From Torreya grandis (taxonomy: Eukaryota; Streptophyta; Pinopsida; Cupressales; Taxaceae): a stretch of DNA of 64,000 nt. The notes beneath the pieces are model-generated. The model was not told where the DNA came from. It did not search any database and saw only the letters and a list, made by a program, of their open reading frames with translations. The stretch spans positions 9,920,501 to 9,984,500 of the forward strand of contig JARHVA010000006.1 in NCBI GenBank assembly GCA_037957365.1, in the 5' to 3' direction. This document shows positions 48,887 through 60,059 of this stretch, in pieces (within the stretch, counting starts at the first letter, position 1; every line of letters begins with the position of its first letter). A program made the position numbers and the translations under genes.

Positions 48887-50152
48887 ATGGCTGACATAAC
48901 AGATATACCTAGGCCGGGACATAATGACAGAGATCAGGAGGGTGCAGAGTTCATGCATACACTTCGAGATCTTCGTGCAGGGCAACGGCGATCCGATGAG
49001 GTATTGCAGCAGGTGGCAGCGGCACTACAGAGGTTGGGTACTTCGAGGAGACCGTCACCTAACTGTGACGATGACAGGAGTGATGCAGGGTCACGGAGAG
49101 CTACTAGGGCAGCGTCACGGACAACAGATAGGCCTACTAGGCCCACTTTCATGAGACAGGAGCTCGGCGAGGCTATACCAGATGAGGAGCATGATGAGTT
49201 ATTCGCTGATACCCTTATGGCAGCTCATGAAGAATGGGAGTTGGTACCGCCTGCGGTCAAAGAGATGATCACTTTTGACCGTTTTATTACACAGAGGTGA
49301 GAGCATAACAGATCTCGACAGGATAGGAGACCTCGTCAGCAAAATAATGATCTAAAACATGCTACGAACCGGCTCACATTGGCGACGTTCGATGGTTGTG
49401 GTAAGATGACTGCCCAAGCTTGGATTAGCAAGCTTGACACATTCCTTACACTGCGCCCGATGGCTGAGAGTGACGCCATTAGATATGCTACTTTGCATCT
49501 TGAGGGAGTTGCTTACGACTGGTGGCACCACGGTATGGTGACTTTACAGCATGACAGGATTACTACATACCAGGAGTTTGTGGACAGGTTGGTTGAGCGC
49601 TTTGACAAGAAGGATCCAGAAACCTACTTCCGAGACTTGGCACAGTTGAGGCAGAGTGGCAGTGTAGAGACCTACATAGGTGACTTCCAGAAGTTATCCG
49701 TTATGGTCCCTAACATCTCAGAGAGGCGCTTGGTAGTACTCTTCATGGAGGGGTTGTCAGAACCATTGCGAGGTTGGATCAAAGCTTTTGATCCTCCTTC
49801 GTTACAGGAGGCGATGAAGAAGGCACGAAACATGGAGTTAGCAGCACCATCGAGTAAATTCAGCTCCAGAGGTTCTTCATCATTCAGGGATAACAAGGGC
49901 TTTAACAGGAATAAGGATAAGTCTGATTTTAGCAAAGAAAAATCAAACTCTAGGAATGATCCCAAAGGTAAATCAGCAGCCCCACCTTTGGATCATGAGG
50001 CCTTTAATGACCTACGCAGGAAGAAGCTTTGCTTCTACTGCAAAGGACCATATGACGCTAATCACGATTGTCCTCTAAGACCTAAGGGCAAGGCAAATCG
50101 TATAATGTGGGCGTTCTATGAGGACTCGGAATCAGAGGATTCTGAACAGTAG
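48887..50152 (+). pseudogene. E4 gag (two in-frame stops)
   Basis: ATG at 48887 (MADITDIPRPGHNDRDQ). The frame is interrupted by TGA at 49298-49300 (after FDRFITQR) and ends at TAG 50150-50152, yet the same frame continues into pol. Core motifs: AQAWISKLDTFLTLRP, HLEGVAYDWWHHGMVT, FDPPSLQEAMKKARNMEL. The zinc knuckle CFYCKGPYDANHDC is complete. AGG-TGA-GAG and CAG-TAG-GAG are each one C-to-T change from CGA and CAG. No base is missing, so decay here is by point mutation only. Confidence 0.92.
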
Positions 50153-53100
50153 GAGAGTTCAGAGCCAGAGGCTCCAGAGCATAGAGTTGAGACAGAGCCC
50201 GAGCTTCAGGTCCAGGAGGCCCGTTTATCTAGTATCCAGCAGGAGGGTTCTTTCCGGATTCGTGGTGTGTTGGCAGGACAGAGGGTCATTACCCTACTTG
50301 ATACAGGAGCCACGCATAATTTCATAGATGCTAGATTTGTTGAGAAACGTGGACTCATCACTGAGGAGTTCGAGGGCATAAGAGTCAAAGTGGCCGATGG
50401 GTACACTTTGAAATGTGAACGCATGATTAAGGATCTCCCTTTATGCTTGAACAAATATGAGTTCAAGGCAGATTACTATGTTGTTAATATGGGGGACATT
50501 GATTTGGTCTTGGGGATGAAGTGGTTACATTCATTGGATGAGGTCACACTTCGTCTCAAGGACATGGAGATCCGTTTTGATGTTAACGGAAAGACACACA
50601 TACTTAAGGCAATTCGGGACAGCAACATCAAAACAATTTCCTTCCGCCGGATGGAGCGGCTTATGCGTCACGACATGGTAGAGTGGGCCGCCGAGTGTCA
50701 TTTAGCACCTATACAGGAGGGACAGCAAAAGATAGATTATCATCCGGATATACAGGAGTTGAGAGTCAGGCATGACAAAGTGTTCAGTGATATTCCGCCA
50801 AGTAGACCTCCAGACAGGGGCATAGAGCACATCATTGAGCTCGAGGAGGGTGCGAAACCCGTCATGATAACTCCTTACAGGCATCCTAAAAGATTGAAGG
50901 ATGAGATAGAAAAGACAATAAAGGAGTTACTTGCTATGGGTCACATTCGGCCTAGCAAGTCACCATTTGCTTCTTCGGTTGTGTTGGTGAAGAAGAAGGA
51001 TGGGACATTACGCATGTGCATTGATTACAGGGTCCTGAATAAGAGGACAATTAAGAATAGATACCCGATACCGAGGATTGACGAGCTCCATGGGTCATGT
51101 TACTTCACTAAGATTGATTTACGGTCGGGATATCATCAGATCAGGGTCCGAGAGCAGGACATAGAGAAGACTGCCTTCCGATGCCATTGTGGGCACTTCG
51201 AGTTCGTAGTGATGCCATTTGGACTCACTAACGCACCAGCCACTTTTCAGTCTACGATGAACCGGGTTTTTCATTCATTGCTGAGGAGGTTTGTGTTGGT
51301 CTTTTTCGATGACATCCTTATATATAGCAGGACTTGGCAGGAGCACTTAGCTCATTTGGAGACAGTGTTGAGTATCTTGGAGAGGGAGTCCTTGTACGCC
51401 AAGGAATCCAAGTGCGACATAGGGATGACCGAATTGCTATATCTTGGTCACATCATTAGTGCAGATGGAGTGCGCATGGATCCTGAAAAGATCCGCGCCA
51501 TTGTTGACTGGCCTACACCGGCGAACCTGACACAGTTGAGAGGGTTTCTCGGTTTATGTGGGTTCTACCGCAGATTCGTGAATGGGTATTCACGACATGC
51601 AGCCCCGATGACAGATTTATTGAAGAAGGGGGCTTTTGTTTGGACTTCAGAGGCACAGGAGTGTTTTATGAAGTTCAAGGAGCTGATGACCACATGCCCT
51701 GTTCTAGCACTACCCGACTTTACGAAGCCATTCGAGCTTCAATGCGATGCATCAGGTGAGGGCATTGGTGCGGTGCTTATGCAGGACAAGCACCCGATTG
51801 TGTATGAGAGTCGCAAGCTCAGAGGACCCGAGAGATTGTATAGTATATATGATAAGGAGATGCTCGCAATCATGCATGCCTTAGCAAAATTTCGACAGTA
51901 TCTTGTCGGCAGCAAATTTTGCATTAAAACTGATCATAATAGCTTGAGACACTTCTTAGGGCAGCGAGATCTCAATGATAGGCAGCAGAAGTGGGTCAGT
52001 AAGTTGCAGGCTTATGACTTTGATATCTCATATATCAAAGGTACCCAGAACGTAGTGGCTGATGCACTTTCACGTAAGCCGTACTTGAGCACTATGGTTC
52101 ATATTTCAGAGGATTGGAGGCATATGATAGTGGCAGAGTATGCCAAGGACAGTTGGGCCTCCAGCATTGTTGAGGGATCAGCAGTTGATACCAAGTATAC
52201 ACTTGTGAATGATTTGATCATTTACAAGCACTGGATATATTTGATCCCAGGGTCAGAGGTGAAGAACATTGTTATGCGAGCCTTTCATGACACGCCTACA
52301 GCAGGTAATCCTGGATATTTCAAAACATACAGGCAGATTCGGGAGAGACTCACTTGGAAAGGACTCAAGACAGATGTTCTTCAGTATGTGCGTGAGTGCC
52401 CTGTTTGTCAGCAGAACAAGCAGGAGAACACGTACTCGGCAGGTTTGTTGCAGCCACTTCCGATTCCTGACAGGAAGTGGGAATGCCTGTCGATGGATTT
52501 TATCACGGGCTTGCCTAAAGCCCAAGGGCGTGATTGCATTTATGTAGTTGTGGATCGGCTTACGAAGTATGCCCACTTCTTTTCGATCACCACGACTTAC
52601 ACAGCTACGCAGGTAGCAGAGGTTTTCTTTCGCGAGGTATTCAGACTTCATGGGTTGCCTCGGAGTATCGTGAGCGACAGAGATAGTCGGTTCCTGAGTA
52701 ACTTCTGGCAGGAGGTTTTCAGACTTTGTGGGACTGAGCTCACTCCGAGCACTAGCTACCACCCGCAGACTGATGGGCAGACAGAGATTGTGAACAAGTG
52801 GGTGGAAGGATACCTCCGAAACTACATAGCAGGGCAGCAGAAGGCGTGGGTCAAATGGATACATTTGTGTGAGTATTGCTATAACTCGACATTCCATATG
52901 ACCATTCAGATGTCACCCTTCATGGCGTTGTACGGGTATGAGGCGCCGAGTTTCCTTGATTTGCTACTGAGCGACAGTAGAGTGCCGAGTGCAAGAGGTT
53001 GGTTGCAGGAGAGTCAGGACACTATGAGGGCTCTCAAGGAAAATATAGCTAAGGCACAAAATCAGCAGAGACAGTATGCAAATCAGAAGAGGACGGAGAG

Positions 53101-53572
53101 GCATTTCGAGGTGGGTGACATGGTTTACCTCATGCTGTAGCCCTACCGTCAGTCCACTCTTAGGAAGAGTGGGTCAGAGAAGCTCAAGCCGCGCTATTAC
53201 AGACCTTTCAGGATCCTGAGGAGAGTTGGCGAGGTGGCTTACGAGCTTGAGCTTCCAGCAGAGAGCAGGGTACACAACGTTTTTCATGTATCACGCCTCA
53301 AGAAGGCGTTGGGTCATCGTGTGGTACCGTCTACAGTTCTACCTCCCTTAGATGATGAGGAAAAATTGATTTTAGTACCTGAGTCCATCCTGGAGTATAG
53401 GGAGAGACAGTTGCGTAGGAGGACTATCAGGGAATATCTGGTGAAATGGAGAGATTTGCCTGTTGAGGATGCGACATGGGAGAGTGAGGATATTCTACAG
53501 CATCCGGCATTGAGATTGCTTGAGGACAAGCAATTTCAGGAGGGGCGGACTGTCATGTCCCCTTCTCAGTGA
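50153..53572 (+). pseudogene. E4 pol (one in-frame UAG)
   Basis: One frame from protease [11 protein letters not shown] (about 50290) through RT (FFDDILIYS near 51305), RNase H ([16 protein letters not shown]), integrase D-D-E ([21 protein letters not shown]) and chromodomain-like EYLVKWRDLPVEDATWE (about 53430-53480). TAG at 53138-53140 replaces the Gln codon seen in E3 (LRLQPYRQ). RT reads RIDELHG where E3 has [11 protein letters not shown], a 12-nt loss. The integrase zinc motif reads AGNPG where E3 has AGHQG, losing a zinc-binding His. The final stop lies 22 nt inside the 3' LTR. Confidence 0.93.
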
Positions 53573-54935
53573 CATCTCTCGGAGCACAGGATTAGCCTAT
53601 CATACGACCCTCGTAGGCTGATCGTTTGAATAGAGGGTCACCTGGGAGCTTGGCACATGCTTCAGTTTGGCAGAGTCTTGATCAGTTGGCTTTCGTTTGG
53701 GCTCGATCGGACACTTTTGGCAGAAGTTACTATTTTTAGCAGTTCTTGGTGGTCAGTGTGGGACCCCTGCTATTTTTGGCAATATGGGTTGACAACATTA
53801 GGAATCACTCCAGTATATGACCGCTTCAGACGGTTCGGTCATCGGGCGAGTAACGAGAGAAATATTAATATTTAATTGTATTAATTAAATATTAATATTA
53901 CGAGATTATTATATTAAGTTATAATTAAAAATTATAACTTAAGTGTTTCTAATGCTGAGGGGGCGCCCATCATCAGGAAGGGGTCAAATTTAATATTATA
54001 TGCTATTATAAAATTGGCCTAAGTTGAAAATATTAAAATATTTAAGAAGTGCGATTTTTAATTAAAAGCCCTATTATGGAGGAAATCGCGCCTCTTGGGT
54101 TATATATACTTCTGCATTGGGAGGAGCGTCATGATGTCATTTGGAGAATTGAAAATTGATCAAATTTGTCTGAGCTAGAAGCTTCAGGGGTTCGAGTTCA
54201 TTTTCCTTGGAGAACGTGCCATCTCCATTGGAAGCAATTCAGAGGGTGTGAAATAACACCTGATTTATTGCAGCAGGGGTTTTCTTCATTCAGGAGAAGA
54301 CATTGATTTTCAGAGGATATCATTACAGGTTTTCATCAGGATTATTCATTCTACAGACAAGGGTTTTTAGGCGCCTATTTTTGGAGGTTGAGAGAACCAG
54401 AAAGGGCAGGCCGTACAGCAGCATTAATTGCTGGGGTTTTTACCCAGCCGTACATGTACCTGGCCGTACTATCTACAACAGGCCGTACCTCTTTGCCATT
54501 GGGAATTACGCCTCATCTTCTGGTCTTGTTCTTCATCATTTGGGGGCACAGTTGTTTTGGGAGCAAGCAGAGGTCTTCAGATTCAGGAAAGAATGCTAAA
54601 CACATGAGGCCGTACCATTTTCAGCTGGGCATTTAATGCTGTACCAGAATAACCAGGTTTTTAAAATATTATTGCTTTTTACCTTTTTTGCATCTGGTTT
54701 TCTTTGTAATCGATTCAGGAAGATTTTATATTAAAAAAAGAAGCTTGGAGTTGCAGTATAATTGTCAATTTACAGAGTTAGATATTTTCTATAGAATTTA
54801 TTTATCATTTTATGCAAAATCGCATTTCCTTCAAATACTGGCAAAAATCCAAAAACATCAAAAAAATACAAAACTTCAAAAAAAACCATATAAACCGTCA
54901 GTTGTCAAATTCAGAGGGGACTTGGGGTTCCTACA
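53551..54935 (+). repeat. 3' LTR of E4
   Basis: Same length as the 5' LTR, TGTCATGTCCCC...GGGTTCCTACA; AAATC follows. Confidence 0.97.
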
Positions 54936-54940
54936 AAATC

Positions 54941-56608
54941 CGTAGGCTATTCGGAAGGTGCAAATGAGGGTTTCCTATTTTTTAGGATGTCTTTGCTCGA
55001 AGTTTTGATGGCGAATTCTTTTTGGATTTTTCGAGAGCTTCGTGGAGGTATGTCTGTTTCAGTTTTCTGAGCATTTCTAGGAATTTACTATTTTTAGTAA
55101 ATTCTATTTTTGGCGGCTAGCAGGATTGTCACAAGGAGTTAATTTTTCTTTTTAAGATTGATTCATTCAGTTTTGGGCTTCAGAATTCGGTCTTGGAGGA
55201 ATAAGTGAATTTCACTTAAAAAAAATAATAATAACGTTATATTTTAACGTTGACCTTGGCCTAGACAAAATAACTTAATGTTGTTTTAAAAGAGGGACTT
55301 GAAGGGGGGGCGCCACCATGGCATGGAAAGGGGCGCCACTTTTGGGGATAAGCTTCAAGGGAAAGCCAATTGAAGCCTATAAAAGAAGGCATTGGCTTAT
55401 CATTTCTTGATCTTGGTTTTAATGCATTGTTATGCTGCAGCTTTGGCTCTGGAACTGCTTCGGGGAATGAAGGCCTCCTAGCAAGGGCACCTCTTCATGC
55501 TTGCAAGACAGCATCTAGTGGTGAATTAGTCATTGATATTTGTATTTGCTTACGTATTGCTTTCAGTTAATTCATTGTCAGTTCCTTTGGTATTATTAGA
55601 GTTTCAGATATTGTATTCTGTATAAGACAGATCTAGGTTTTCAATCATAAATCAAAAAATACAAAAAAACAAGTTCTGGGTATCATCTCATTGTTTTGGT
55701 TAGGCCTAGGCGCCCCTTTGCTTAATTTTATTGAATTTTTAGAGTAAGCAGTGAATTTCTAGAGCAAGTCGCCCTTTTCCAGTTGGGACGCCCCTTTGGG
55801 GTTTGCATTGGTTTTCGTGTAACACATGTGGATGCAGATTTCACCCGTTTTTTGATGCTAACTTGGGCGCCATATTCAGGAAGAGATTTTGCAACAGAAA
55901 TCAGGAAGATTGATTAAGTTTTGCATGAGTTATGAACATCTGAAGAAATTAATAGGTGGCTGGTTTTTCTTCTTCCTAAGAGCAAATTCTTTTTATTTTT
56001 GTAAGCTGACAGTAGTACTGGCAGCCTTTCTCTATTTGTTCAAAGTTGGTTTCAAAAGTTCAATTTCCTTTAAAATATTGTAATAGTTTACAGCTCCGCC
56101 TTATGGTAGCTACTTTCCCTATTGGGTTAGCAAGCACATTCTGGGTGTAGAGCATCCGCCCTATGGTAGCTACTTTCCCTTCTGGGGTTAGCAAGCACAT
56201 GCTGAGTGTGGAGTAGTTTCTTTTTCAGTATTTCCATTAAAGCATTGTTATTAAGTTTACTCCGTCATATGGTAGCCCCTTATTCCTCCTTGGATTGGGT
56301 AGCACATACTTGACGTAGAGTTCCTTTGTTAGTAATTTACTCCGTCTTATGGTCGCCCCTATTCTGCCTTGGATTGGGTAGCACATACTGGACGTAGAGT
56401 TCCTTATGTGTAATTACTCCATCTTATGGTCGCCCCTACTCCGCCTTGGACTGGGTAGAACATACTGGACATTGAGTTCCATTTCATGCATTATAGTGGC
56501 AGAGTTATTTCAGTATATTTGGAATTAACTTCTAATCTTGATGGAATCTACTTGTGATGTTGTAATCCAATCTCTAAAATAAAAAAAAAATTGGTTCGGA
56601 ATATTTCA
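54941..56608 (+). repeat. E3 3' LTR, remainder
   Basis: Resumes CGTAGGCTATTCGG and ends GGAATATTTCA; the right flank is GTCAA in E2 gag. It carries the second TATAAAAG (55378) and the five-unit repeat (about 56094-56480). Confidence 0.95.
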
Positions 56609-56836
56609 GTCAATCATCTCTTGGATTGCATCTTGTGATTCATTGTCTCTTGCCATTTGGAGTTGTTTTTTTAACGACATGGAAGATAATTTGAGGGGTC
56701 TCATGGTTTGATGCTGAGAGCTTCAAATATCCAGACCTCATTCAATAAGACATACAAAATAAGATGAACCAATTTGATACTACTGATCTAGATCCCAGGA
56801 GAAATCTATGGGATGACACCCTAAACGAGAACTAGA
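56609..56836 (-). pseudogene. E2 gag start, primer site and 5' LTR stub
   Basis: Minus strand: the LTR stub ends CTAGATCA at 56784, then TAGTATCAAATTGG, then a short leader and MARDNESQDAIQEMID (about 56610-56655), which joins in sense with the gag text left of E3. Confidence 0.7.
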
Positions 56837-57571
56837 TGATACCATTAATTCGGACACCCATTTTTGGTTCTTTGGTGAAGCTATCTTCTGCAATCATCGG
56901 GAAAATGACTTGGCCTCTAGCTATATTTGCTGGCTTTATTTCCATATCATACTCTTGAATCATAGAAACCCACTTTCTTCTTTTTTCAACCAGCTCAGCT
57001 TGACATAATAGAGCTTTCATAGTAGTGTTAGGAATAATGGCATGCACCTTTCTTTGTAGAAGATAAGGCTTGAATGTTTTTACTTCCTTTACTAGTGCAT
57101 ATGTTTGTTTCTCTCATGGCAGGAATTTGAGCTTTGCTTCTTTCAAATTGGAACTCATAAAAGCAACGGACCTCTCATCTTCTCTCCCATGCCTTTGCAT
57201 TAAGACTACAACAATGGAGTCTTCCGAACTGAAATAAAAGTAGAAATCTATTAAATAATCTGGACTGCTGAGCACGTCTTGAATCAATTGCTTTATTCAT
57301 ATCTTCAAAAGCTTTCTTGGCATCATTGCTCCATTCAATTTTGGATCCCTATTTCAACATAGAATTTAACGGTTCTACTATTTCTGCAAAATCAGAAATA
57401 CGTTTTCTCACAAAGTTAATTTTCACAAAAAAAGATCTTAATTCTCTTTTACTATTTGGCTATGGGATCTAAAAAATTGTATCATGTCAGGTGCATTAGA
57501 TATATCTTCTTTGGAGACCACATGCCCCAACAACTTACCTTTCGTAAATCCAAAGACGCTCTTCATGGGAT
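56837..57571 (-). pseudogene. E5 RNase H and RT end
   Basis: Minus strand NPMKSVFGFTKGKLLGHVVS (RT thumb), then VVVLMQRHGREDERSVAFMS, SNLKEAKLKFLP, EKQTYALVKEVKTFKPYLLQ and WVSMIQEYDMEIKPANI, the RNase H domain. Text stops at the E2 LTR stub, before integrase. Confidence 0.82.
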
Positions 57572-58651
57572 TGTAAAATGTCCCTTTTAGGTAATTTTAC
57601 GAATTCTGTTTTTTTTTTTTTTTGGTATTTTTTCCTAATACTAATCATCAATTTAAATATTAAAACAACAATGATCAAAAATGATATTGAAGATCAAACT
57701 TTAATCTTTATTGCAATTGTCTGAATACACATAATACAGATGAAGCTATCAATTGAATAACAAATGTGTTACAGCCCAGCCTAATGATACTGAATCAACA
57801 ATTAATGACTATAGATAACCCTTACAACCAAGGTTATATCAATAAAATAACTTCCAAAGGTAGTGTTTGTCACGGCTGGCTGGAAATGAATTCTAGCAGT
57901 AGTTGAATGCAATGGGCTGCTATAATGGGTAAATCGGTGGTCAACACGGTAGGGTGTCACCCTCATAGACTGGTGATTCCATAAAACTCCCCCTGAAATC
58001 CCTTTGAAATCCTTGTGTAGTTGTCACAAGGGCAGCGATTTGGATCCCTAGCTAGTACGACAACCTCCCTAGGGTATGGCAATCTCTGAACAACAATAAA
58101 CTTCAATAGATATCTTTGTAACTTCCACAAAAACTTTGGATACTGATAACAACCTCTAGTCAATTGAAAGTTGAAATGAAACTCGATTTGTCAGAACAAT
58201 TGTGATTCTTGGATGGAATCACCTCGATGGGTAAGAGGGTTTTCGTCCTCTAAACTTTTATATCAGAGGGTTTTCGTCCTTAGATGGAAAGATGAACATA
58301 GAAGCTCCAACCTGAAATAAGGTTTTGATTTCAAAGATGAATAATGAATCCTTTTGAGCCCAACTCTTCCTTTATAATTTCTCTTTTTCTGGTTGCCCTA
58401 ACTCAAAAAGTATTTAAAGCACTTTTAAATAAATATTATTTTTTGGCCCACTTATTGAATATTACTTTTTACCCCCCTTTATAATAATAATACATAAGTG
58501 TCATTTTTCCATGTTATAAAATAAAATGACTTAGGACAACTTCAACCAGTATTATTAAATTATTTCCTTAACTTTATCCCTTAGTCTATGGGAAATAAGG
58601 AATAGTCTATGGGTTATCTGATTGGTTTAATTCTAAAAAGAGAACATGACA
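57572..58651 (-). mobile_element. Solo LTR inside E5 RT
   Basis: It separates two halves of the E5 RT that abut in sense (SITLN... and NPMKSVFG). Ends are TGTAAAATGTCCC...ACATGACA on the + strand; read on the minus strand it starts TGTCATGTTCTC, like E4. A minus-strand TATA (ATTATAAAGG) lies near 58372. Flanking GATTG/TATTG is a possible 4/5 target duplication if the left edge is shifted two bases. Confidence 0.7.
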
Positions 58652-59247
58652 TATTGAGAGTAATACTGTGTTTCTTATGGCACTCAAAAACTCCACGCAA
58701 TTGGTCCAAATGTTTACCCTGGGTTTAGAAAACAAAGTTATATCATTCTTGTAAATCACAAAATGTTTGTTAATTAACCCTTTAAATGCAATGTTCATGG
58801 CTCTTTGAAAGGTGGTATAACAATAAATAAACCAAAAGGCATATGTTTATAAGCAAAGATACCCCACTTAGTTGTAAAAGTTGTTTGGAATATATCCTTT
58901 TGATCCACAATTACTTGGTTATAACTAGACAATTCATCCAGTTTTCTTTTCTTTTTGGATCCATTTACCATTTGCAAGATCTCATCAATGGAGGGCAATG
59001 GGTAGTGTTCTTTTTTTGAGGCTTTTTTTAGGTTTTATGAAATCAACACATTGTGATTTCTGCATTCTTTTTCAAGACAAGAACTAGATTGAATACCCAA
59101 GTGAAATTCCTAATGGGAAAGATTATTCTCGCAGACAATAGTTTTTGCACCTCTTGATGATTGGTGGATTTGAGTAATAAATTAATTGGTATTTGCCTTT
59201 GTCTAAACGGTCTTGCATCTAGCTTAAGGGGAATAGTATGGGTCATT
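58652..59247 (-). pseudogene. E5 RT, main part
   Basis: Minus strand: HTIPLKLDARPFRQRQIPIN, EVQKLLSARIIFPIRNFTWV, PSIDEILQMVNGSKKKRKLD, TTFTTKWGIFAYKHMPFGL, then FVIYKNDITLFSK where relatives have YLDDI. The active-site YxDD is thus YKND. Followed by HLDQLRGVFECHKKHSITLN. Stops between the pieces. Confidence 0.82.
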
Positions 59248-60059
59248 CATCATAGTATACATACTCAGTGAGTTTGCGAGTACTTGCGAGATTTTCTTGT
59301 TGGTGAGTATTTCACACTTATACTCACAAGTCTATCATTGCTGAATATTGGCGAGTTGTGCACAATAACTCGCAAGTACTCGATGAGTCTGAGCGCAAAC
59401 TCACCCACATGGTTTGGGCATAGTAAAAATGCATTTGATGCAATTTAAACATAGTGAAAATGCTGCATTTTATTATTTACAGGCCCACACACCCACATAG
59501 TTTCATTACACATCATTTGAGCATCCTTTGAGTGAATTGGAGGGAGTTAATAGAAGCTTTGTAGAGCAAATTTGAGGAAGTTTGCTTTCTAGGTTAGTTC
59601 TTTATTTTTTATTTTTTTCCAAGCATGTAAATTCTTTCTAAAGCAGAGTGCAAGGTCTACACCCCCTCAGACTTCTCTAGTTTTCACTGGAATGGGGAAG
59701 AGGAAATTGTAAATTCTTTTAATTTGTAATTTGCATCGCTATGCAATTTATGATGATGATTTTTAATGATAATCATCATAAATTCATATGTATAATTTAT
59801 AACAGTTATCAATCGGTTGTTGTATTCGCATGATGATGCAATTTTTTACTCTTTGTATTCAAATTTAATAGAAAACACTTCCCCAACGTTTTACAGACTT
59901 ATTTGATACATTTTGTAACTATACTTTCTATAAAATTTATGGTTTTAAAAAAAAGCTGAGTATATTTTTAAGTTGTTGAGTTTTGTCGAGTATTTGCCTA
60001 GTCAGAATTTTTTTGGTCTGCCGAGTCCGAGTTGAGTCTGAGTATGCGGACTAGAGTAT
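59248..60059 (+). mobile_element. 812-bp non-autonomous hAT element
   Basis: Flanked by GGGTCATT (59240-59247) and GGTTCATT (60060-60067), a 7/8 match to the 8-bp hAT target duplication. Termini share TAG-xxx-CATACTCAG as inverted repeats, and subterminal GAGT/ACTC words are dense on both sides. The right ~400 bp matches the 3' end of the hAT at 6.8-11.65 kb. It interrupts E5 between MNH and HTIPLK. Confidence 0.88.

Larger units (their letters stand above)
47363..54935 (+). mobile_element. Chromovirus E4, nested in the E3 3' LTR
   Basis: Two LTRs of identical length (47363-48747 and 53551-54935, 1385 bp each), a perfect AAATC target duplication (47358-47362, 54936-54940), primer site TGGTATCAGAGC at 48749 and purine tract GGAGGGGCGGAC before the 3' LTR. 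I count about 24 LTR differences (about 1.7 %), mostly transitions. Same lineage as E3 by gag and pol but with an unrelated LTR body. Confidence 0.97.
40720..56608 (+). mobile_element. Chromovirus E3 (Ty3/gypsy), with E4 in its 3' LTR
   Basis: 5' LTR 40720-42445, primer site TGGTATCAGAGC at 42447, gag-pol, purine tract GGGAAGGGTGGAG, and 3' LTR 47304-47362 continuing at 54941-56608 after the E4 insertion. Excluding E4, the 3' LTR is about 1727 bp against 1726 bp for the 5' LTR. Flanks are GTCGA and GTCAA, a 4/5 target duplication within E2 gag. I count roughly 24 LTR differences (about 1.4 %), nearly half of them in the first 280 bp. Confidence 0.95.
38365..56836 (-). mobile_element. Ty3/gypsy gag-protease element E2, split by E3
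   Basis: The 3' LTR (38365-39129) and the last ~53 bp of the 5' LTR (56784-56836) share the stretch from TGATC(T/G) to ...AATCTAGATG. Next to the 5' LTR end is GTAGTATCAAATTGGTTC, a decayed initiator-Met primer site. Gag starts near 56652 with MARDNESQDAIQEMID, is interrupted by E3 (target site GTCGA/GTCAA), and resumes at 40719. Protease follows and then, with no RT, RNase H or integrase, the 3' LTR. Confidence 0.78.

Noticed and set aside
52253..52897. 214-codon minus-strand frame in E4
   Set aside because: It is the antisense of the integrase coding region and matches nothing.
43780..53572. E3/E4 as an endogenous pararetrovirus or a retrovirus with env
   Set aside because: Both have LTRs, integrase and target duplications, and no frame lies between the chromodomain and the 3' LTR.
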